This document shows, one piece after another, positions 58,040 to 64,000 of a stretch of DNA of 64,000 bases. Every line of letters starts with the position of its first letter. Within the stretch, counting starts at the first letter, position 1. The notes below the pieces were generated by a model. It was not told the DNA's origin, searched no databases, and was given only the letters and a program-made list of their open reading frames with translations. This stretch comes from Limnanthes douglasii subsp. nivea (Eukaryota; Streptophyta; Magnoliopsida; Brassicales; Limnanthaceae), in contig JAUPFV010000004.1 of NCBI GenBank assembly GCA_036936605.1, positions 88,190,334 to 88,254,333 of the forward strand, read 5' to 3'. Made by a program: the position numbers and the translations under genes.

Positions 58040-59345
58040 ATGTAGTGGCGGTTCCACCTGAAGTGATATGTCATAGCTTAGTTATAAATCCAAAGATCAA
58101 CCATGTAATTAAAAAAAGACGTGGCTTTTTTATTGATAAATCAAGAGGCTATTGTGGTAGAAGTGGATCGCTTGGCTAGGGTCGGACATATTAGGGAGGC
58201 ACATTATCCTTTATAGACAGCAAATCCAACAATAGTTAAAAAGAAAAATGGAAAATAGAGAATGTGTTGATTTTACAGATTTGAATCAAGCTTGTCCTAA
58301 AGATCTATTTATGTTCCTCGGACATATCAACTGGTTGGCTCTACTTCAGGAAATAAAATTTTGTCTTTTATTAATGCTTTTGCAAGGTATAATCAGATTC
58401 AGATGGACCCAAAAGATAAAAAAAAATTATGTTTATCATTGATCGAGTTTTACATTGTTATAGGGTTATGCCCTTAGGGTTGAAGAATGCTGGAGCCACA
58501 TTTCAGAGGTTGGTAAACAAGGCTTTTGCTACTCAGATCGGAAGAAATATGGAAGTGTACATTGATGATATGTTGGTTAAGAGCTATGCAAATGATAAAC
58601 ATCTTGAAGATTTAGAGGAGACTTTCTTAACTTTGAGAGCCATTTGTTTAAAGCTGAATCATGAAAAATGTAATTTTTGTGTCCGATCAAAACCTTTTTT
58701 AGGATATATTATTAGTGAAAAGGGATAAAAGCATATCCAGAACAATTGAAGGATTTGGTTTCGATGATATCATCTTAAACTATAAAGGAGGTGCTAGTCT
58801 TGAAAAAAAGGTTAGCTGGTCTTAATCGATTTATTTCAAGGTTTTCTGATAAATTTTTTTTTTTCAAGTGTTGCGAAGACCTAAAGAATTTGAATGGACA
58901 TCAAGTCGTGAAGTAGCTTTTTCAAAGATTAAAGAACTGTTGTTGTCACCATAAAATTTTTCTAAGCCTCGAATTGAAGAGCAGCTATTTTTATACATAG
59001 CATTGTTAGATTTTTGTTGTGAGTGTTGTTTTGATTAGTGAAGATAAGAAAGTTTCAAAGACACTTTATTATGTTAGTAAAAGTTTGTTGGCAGTAGACA
59101 AAAGGTATTTGAGACTTCAAAAATTGGCTCTAACTCTAGTGGTGGCTGCTAGGAAGATGCGTCATTATTTTCAAGCTCACAGTATTGTGGTTCAAACTTA
59201 TTTCCCATGAAAGAATGTGTTGCAACGCCCGGATATTCTGGTAGGATGATCAAGTGGTCAGTAAAGTTGGGAGATTTCGATATTACCTTTGCTCCTCGAA
59301 CAACCATCAAGGCTCAAGCTTTAGCTTATTTTCTTGTTGAATATC
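58040..59345 (+). pseudogene. RT and RNase H of Tat element 2
   Basis: RT: FIIDRVLHCYRVMPLGLKNA, FQRLVNKAFATQIGRNMEVY and the catalytic YIDDM (58558-58572), then LKLNHEKCNF and FLGYIISEKG. RNase H: LYYVSKSLLAVDKRYLRLQK and ALTLVVAARKMRHYFQAHSI (59063-59195). The last readable words are FLVEYHSSLVWIIFG before the element is cut. Several stops are present. Confidence 0.85.
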
Positions 59346-59393
59346 ATTCAAGCCTGGTCTGGATTATTTTTGGTTGAGGGTAATTTTGTCAGG

Positions 59394-59732
59394 TGTTTTG
59401 GGGAATTTCAATGGTATTAAATGTTTGGGTGTTTTGTAGTGAGAGATTTGAGCTTCCTGGTTGTATAATGTTCATTACCCTCATTAATGAAAGTGGTTGG
59501 GTATTTATACCCTTAATTATTGACCCATGGGCTTTCGGGTCAGGTTGCAAAACCGGATCGTGTTTAAAGACTCATTAGTTTTTTTGAAGTAGATTAACGC
59601 CTAGCTTAGTCAAAAGGTGTTTAGTGTTTTAGTACTTTTGTCTTGTCCGGATAGTTCAGTGCGTATCTATTGTCCAAATTACCCCTGTCCGGATTTCTCA
59701 GTGAGCAGTGGTGAATAATTCTGGACTTATCA
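59394..59732 (-). repeat. 3' LTR of Tat element 3
   Basis: The complement starts TGATAAGTCCAG; the outer end on the plus strand starts TG (59394). TATA box complement at 59512-59519 matches the other Tat LTRs. Confidence 0.85.
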
Positions 59733-59883
59733 ATAGCCCCTTTTTTAGGTTTTGTCAAAGATTTTTGGCAAGATCAAAAAAATTGTTTAGCCAATAAAAA
59801 CATTCTCCGGATTGCTCATGTATTCAGTTCAGGGTTTATCTGGACTGAATCCTTCTTAGAATTCTAAGATTTTTTCTCTGGAT

Positions 59884-60069
59884 CGTGGGACACGTGTCAC
59901 CTTTCGATTTGCTCTTCTATATGTTTTCTTCCTAGAACGACGCTCCCACTAAGTCCAAAAAACAACTCCTGCATTTAATGTTTCTTACGTCAGCGCCGCC
60001 TTTAATCATTACCTTAGTCTCTTTGTTTTCTCCTAGGTATCAGTAACTTTTTGCCTCATTAGTATAAAT
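59884..60069 (+). promoter_or_regulatory. Antisense promoter of Tat element 3
   Basis: A CACGTG box in cgtgggacacgtgtcac (59884-59900) and a TATA box tataaat (60063-60069), about 98 bp before the ATG at 60167. The same two elements in the same order precede the antisense ORF of Tat element 1. Confidence 0.55.
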
Positions 60070-60166
60070 TGTTTTCCTTTCCAGTTTCACCATCTTCATC
60101 ACTTTACAATTTCTTCTTCTCAGAGCTTTTTACCTCTCTTCTCAAAAACTTATCTTGGGTATTTTT

Positions 60167-63135
60167 ATGTTCACAGCGAGAAACACTCCCGTGAAAGGTG
60201 GTTGGCTAAATCTTTCCAAATTAGAAAAGGCGCAAAAAGTCGAACATGAGAGGAGTATCGCTGCTGGTCTTCCAGACTCTCCAAGTAGTAAATCTGATTC
60301 ACCAACCTTAGAAGCTGATCAAGGATCATCCTCTGTCAAGAACACCAAACCTAGGCGTTTATTCCAACCAAAACTCTCTCCAATCCCTTCAGGCTCCTCG
60401 GTTCAGGAGTCTCAGCCTTCTATTATGCAAGATAAAGTAGTATTGAGTGCAAGAAATACCTCTCCATTCATTGTTATGGGGTCAGATATCAAGAAATCTC
60501 CAGAAAAAACTAACCCTCGCCGGACAACGCGCCTGGTAAAAGGCCTAGGAACTGGTTCTCAACCCAAGTCTTCCAAAACAGGGCCCTCCAAATCTGGAGC
60601 CAACGATAAAGCCTCTACATCAGAGGTATCTATTAGAGCCCAAAGAGAGAAACCCTCTGGATCCGAGGCTACCAAAATCAGTTTCAAAACCAAGTCCTCC
60701 AGAGCTGAGCCCCAGCTAGACACCAGATCCTTAAGAGAGACCAACGCTCAACCGTCCGGACAACCTATTGAGGCACAAACCAGCACCCTCCAATCCACAA
60801 CGACTAACAAACCTTCCACAGTAATGGAAGAGGTGTTGGAGGACAGTGTTGAAGAGGCTCCATTCGAAACTGAAGCTTCCGGGAAAATTGGAGATGCTGC
60901 CTCCGATAAAAAGGGAAAGGGAAAGGAGAAAGTCTGTATGACCCATCCGGATCTGCTGGAGAGTCTGGAAGGCAAAGTGGGACCTTTTTTTTACAAGGTC
61001 AATGTGAAGTATCTGCTGGCCATGCAAAATATTAATTACGTCTATACTCACAATGCTGAGTTAGGGTGGATCCGGACCAAGTGGGGGATTCCTGAGTCAG
61101 TCAAGGTGAGGATACCAGTCACACCGGAGACTCTGATGGACTGCAAGCTCAACGAGATCGTTATCTATACCGAGTTGTTCAATTTGGGGCTCAGATTCCC
61201 CTTGGATCTAGAAATTGTCAGGTATTTTCACCTCATAAAACTCTGCCCAAGCCAGCTGAGTCCCAATGCTTGGTATACTCGCCTTGCCTGTATTATGGCG
61301 TCAAGGTTGTCCGGGATTCCTCTCCCAATGGAGCAGTTTGCTGCAGTGGCCAGCCTTTGTAAGAACCACCATATCCCATTCTACCATTATAATATGGGCA
61401 ACAATTTCAAAGTTGTGGATGACCTGCTTGAGTCAGAGAAAAACTGGAAGACCTAGTTTATATTCATCAGCGGGACGTGGGAGAATGAGAGGAAAATCAA
61501 GGCTGGTGTCAATCCAAGTATGCTCACCAGTAGAAGGAAAAGCTCAGGTAAGTATTTTACTATGTTTGTCTTTCTTACTTTGTAAAAACTTTGTTTCCAA
61601 ATTACTTCTCTTTTTCTTTGGTTAGTGTTGCCGAAGGAGTTCTCTGATTATGTGGAGGAGGGGCAGACCACTTGTGCCAAATTAAATACTTGGACTGCTG
61701 ACCATTGGGGAAACACTTTCCACAACTGCTTCACCTCAAGCGACTTGGTGAGGTCCCACCTCTGGAACACAACGGGCCGGAGAGATCTTACTTGGGAGGA
61801 GCTGACTACATCATCCCCTCCGGTCGTTATTCTTATGAGAATAGAGGAGAAAGATGGCAAACTGGCCTTGCCCTCCAGAACCAAAGCCCCAAGAAAAATG
61901 AAAGGGAAGAAGGGCAAGAAAAAGAAGGCTGGAGAAGACGCCGTTCGGGGTGCTGCAGAGGAGGTTGTCCCGGAGAGCCAAGGAGAGCAGGTCCCATGAG
62001 GGATTGATGCCACTTTACTTAAAGTGGATGAGGACGAGTCCATTAAGGAGGCAGGTGAACCCCAAAACCAACCAAGGCCTCCTGAAAAGGATCGTAAGAG
62101 GGGAGCTAGCAGCGATGAGAGGGTTGCTAAAAAGAAGAAGGCCTCCTTGGGGGATGAAGTAGTCCTCCGCCTTTCGGAGCCTCTGCCTCCAACCGATCCA
62201 ACCGACCCCACCCTGGCAGAGAAAATCCCCACTGATCTACACACCGGAGAGGGTACCGGAGGAGATTTGGAAGGGGTAGACATTAGTGGTCTCCAGAACA
62301 TTGGCCTCTATTTCGGAGAGTTTGATAAAGACGACTTTGCTTGCCCCTACCTGCCCTCAAGTTCCTCCAATCTGGTGACTTTTAACGGTAAGTCTTTCAC
62401 TGTTTCAGGGGAAAATGATTCGGTGACTCACTCTCTGCTGGGCCATATTCAGCCGTGCTCAATTTAGAGAGGCAAGTAAAAAGTCAGTCTGCCCTCATCA
62501 ACACCCTTAATACAGATAAGGAGAGTTTATCCATTGACCTTCTTAATTCCAACCAAAGTATTAGGGCATTTAAGAAAGAGCTCGAGGAGTTGAAGAAAGG
62601 GAAAGAAGATCTGGCAACCAAGCTGGTCACTTTGGAGAAGGCTAACACAGAGCTCCAAACTAAGTACTCTGGCTTGGAGAAATATCTCTCCACTTTGAAG
62701 GAAGAGGTGAAGACTAAGGACAATGTTATCCAAATCGTGTTCGGTGACAAGACTTCTCTTGAAGAAGCTGTGTCCAAGGTTACCAAGGAGAAGGAAGATT
62801 TGGTGAACGAGCAGGAAAAGACAATCCATGCCAAGATCGATGCGTATACCAACGATGTGATAGATTCCCTAGAAAAGAGGTATGCCAAACTAAAATCTGA
62901 CATGGTCTTGCTTTTTCATCAAACATTTCGGAAACGAACGCTCGGTACCATGTGGCAGTACGTTAAATATGAAGATATCTCATTCCATACGATGATGGAT
63001 GGTGATAGGAAGAACTATTCTAGTGGTCTTGACGATACTACCGATGAGGAAGAAGGAACCGGAGAGAGTTCCAGTGACGAACCCAAAGATTCGAAAAAGA
63101 AAAAAAATGATGTAGGAACATCCAAGGGAAATTAG
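60167..63135 (+). CDS. Antisense ORF of Tat element 3 (spliced, nearly intact)
   Basis: The start ATG at 60167 (MFTARNTPVKGGW) is shared with Tat element 1. About 270 residues are Ser/Pro/Lys-rich and likely disordered; the conserved domain (IRTKWGIPESVKVRIPVTPE, NLGLRFPLDLEIVRYFHLIK, FYHYNMGNNFKVVDDLLESE) ends at a TAG (61454-61456). Beyond the stop the frame continues (FIFISGTWENERKIKAGVNP) to a donor at 61542 (gtaagt); the acceptor ttag is at 61626. The next part (LPKEFSDYVEEGQTTCAKLN...) has lysine-rich nuclear-signal-like runs, one frameshift near 62000-62025 and another near 62465, then a coiled coil (62460-62900) and an acidic tail. Only a few lesions separate it from an intact gene. 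Function unknown. Confidence 0.7.
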
Positions 63136-63655
63136 CCTTTTAACCATTTTTGTTTTTTCTTATCCTTATGATATACTAAAGTCTTTGGATGGCTAAGGAA
63201 TTTTTGTATCTGTGTCCGGTTTTAGTTTGGTTAAGCTTTTCTTCTTTAAACTTAAAGTCCTTGGATGGCCAAGGCATATTCTACGTTTTAATATCATCAT
63301 CTGTATTTAGCCCGATAGTTTTTCTTTGCTAAATTCTTGCTTTGTTTTATATTCACTCAATCTTAATGGCTGATGTTTAAATAGCCCCTATTTATTTTAC
63401 AAGTATTTTAAGATGAGAGTGTTTAAATTCTCCGATGACAAATGTTAAATGGTCATCATTCCACCAGATCAATTCGATCTGCCAAAGATACTTAGAAGGC
63501 TTTAAAGAAACTGTAAATCAAACCACTCCGAATATTTTAAGAAGGCATCAAATTTTATTAAAAAACTCGGACACCTTATTAAAACCTCCCCGCGCCACAA
63601 GGGTAGGAAATAGTATGCCCCCTAATATTTACATGGAATGTAGACAAGTAAATAT
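63136..63655. other. Spacer between antisense ORF and integrase
   Basis: 3' region of the antisense gene. The phrase cttggatggc(t/c)aagg occurs twice (63182-63200 and 63261-63275). 63570-63650 (cctccccgcgccacaagggt) is the mirror of 43100-43170 in Tat element 1, so this spacer is conserved between elements. Confidence 0.55.
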
Positions 63656-64000
63656 GTACACGACTTTCCTTTTAGATACAACCGGAGGTGTTCAATGTTC
63701 CAAGGGTGGTTTAAGATTCTTCCATCTTTGTCATGAAGCTTGTATGTCCCATGCTTAAGCTTTTCAGTGACCACATAGGGCCCTTCCCAATTTTGAGCTA
63801 GCTTGCCGAACTGCTTCTCCTTAGTATGTAGGAATACTTTCCTCAATACTTTGTCCCCCGGTCGAAAATCCCTTGTTTTGATTTTGGAAGCAAGCCTACT
63901 CCCATCAAACCTTCATAATGGGTGGCTCTAATATGAGCCTTAACCCTTTTTTCTTCTATTAAGTCCAATTCACTTCGGACTGCCACTTCATTAGCTTGTT
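63656..64000 (-). pseudogene. Integrase C-terminus of Tat element 3
   Basis: The minus strand reads IEEKRVKAHIRATHYEGLM (63965-63910), a small frameshift near 63895-63905, then RKVFLHTKEKQFGKLAQNWE (63843 down), GPYVVTEKLKHGTYKLHDKD and IEHLRLYLK. It matches the integrase end of Tat element 1 and confirms that pol is opposite to the antisense ORF. The gene continues past the window. Confidence 0.85.

Larger units (their letters stand above)
55001..59393 (+). mobile_element. Tat-type gypsy element 2, 3' part cut off
   Basis: The probable 5' LTR is 55001-55299 (start chosen by analogy: TGATAAGG; end TATCA), with a TATA box (cctataaataaagg, 55172-55185). Primer site aattggcgaccaaaacggg follows. 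Then come gag, protease, RT and RNase H on the plus strand. The element is interrupted at 59393 by the LTR of Tat element 3, inserted in the opposite direction, so its second RNase H, integrase and 3' LTR would lie beyond the window. Confidence 0.8.
59394..64000 (-). mobile_element. Tat-type gypsy element 3, runs off the window
   Basis: The minus-strand 3' LTR is 59394-59732, with polypurine tract cctaaaaaagggg (complement of about 59738-59750) next to it. Going right come an antisense ORF (plus strand) and the integrase end (minus strand) at the window edge. The LTR is related to that of Tat element 1 (shared ggtcaataattaagg-tataaatacc). It sits inside Tat element 2. Its antisense ORF is the best preserved of the three. 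Confidence 0.88.

Noticed and set aside
60559..61051. Minus-strand open frames opposite the antisense ORF at 60-61 kb
   Set aside because: They are shadows of the Ser/Pro-rich plus-strand frame; composition and lack of motifs do not support coding.
61648..62301. 217-codon minus-strand open frame
   Set aside because: It mirrors the Lys/Glu-rich plus frame of the antisense gene (read as Ser/Pro/Leu on the other strand) and has no recognisable domain; integrase is the true minus-strand gene and lies further right.

Overview
This is a window of a flowering-plant nuclear genome, probably a eudicot, which I cannot place to family. The evidence is one spliced class III peroxidase gene, AT-rich intergenic DNA, plant GT-AG introns and a dense nest of plant retrotransposons. 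I recognise one intact host gene and about ten transposable elements, most of them decayed by stops and frameshifts.

Layout. 1-617: no recognised gene. 618-806: a stray copy of the peroxidase promoter. About 807-7760: a decayed gene of the Ulp1-protease type carried by plant Mutator-like elements, with non-coding parts full of a short repeated motif (CAAACAACTCGCAT). 7966-9515 (minus): three-exon peroxidase with its promoter. 9814-13001: a 3.19 kb DNA element with terminal inverted repeats, a TTA target duplication, GCGAAC-type subterminal arrays and two related unknown ORFs. 13044-13330: peroxidase pseudogene. 13.9-17.7 kb: decayed element coding debris. 18146-23935 (minus): a Ty3/gypsy element that kept gag and an antisense ORF but lost pol. 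About 25.1-30.4 kb: a decayed L1-type LINE with RNase H. 31.8-34.2 kb (minus): a gypsy fragment fused to a LINE RNase H piece. 34552-47311: a Ty1/copia remnant whose 3' LTR is split by a full-structure Tat-type gypsy element (37053-47189, ATTAT target duplication). 48.7-50.9 and 51.6-52.3 kb: decayed copia pieces. 52296-54957: an LTR element whose interior is a mosaic of host-gene pieces (phosphatidylglycerophosphate synthase, PPR, KEA antiporter, legumain). 55001-59393: a second Tat element, cut by a third Tat element on the minus strand (59394 to the window end).

How the parts relate. Three gypsy elements share one plan: gag(-pol) on one strand and, before the 3' LTR, a large ORF on the opposite strand. 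In the two better-preserved copies that ORF starts at the same ATG, has a TATA box about 80-100 bp upstream with CACGTG boxes beyond it, and carries an intron at the same place. It therefore looks like a real antisense gene of the element. The two most unusual features are the host-gene mosaic between LTRs at 52.3-55.0 kb and the TIR element at 9.8-13.0 kb with its duplicated unknown protein domain. Reading frames were judged by eye; no database search was possible.
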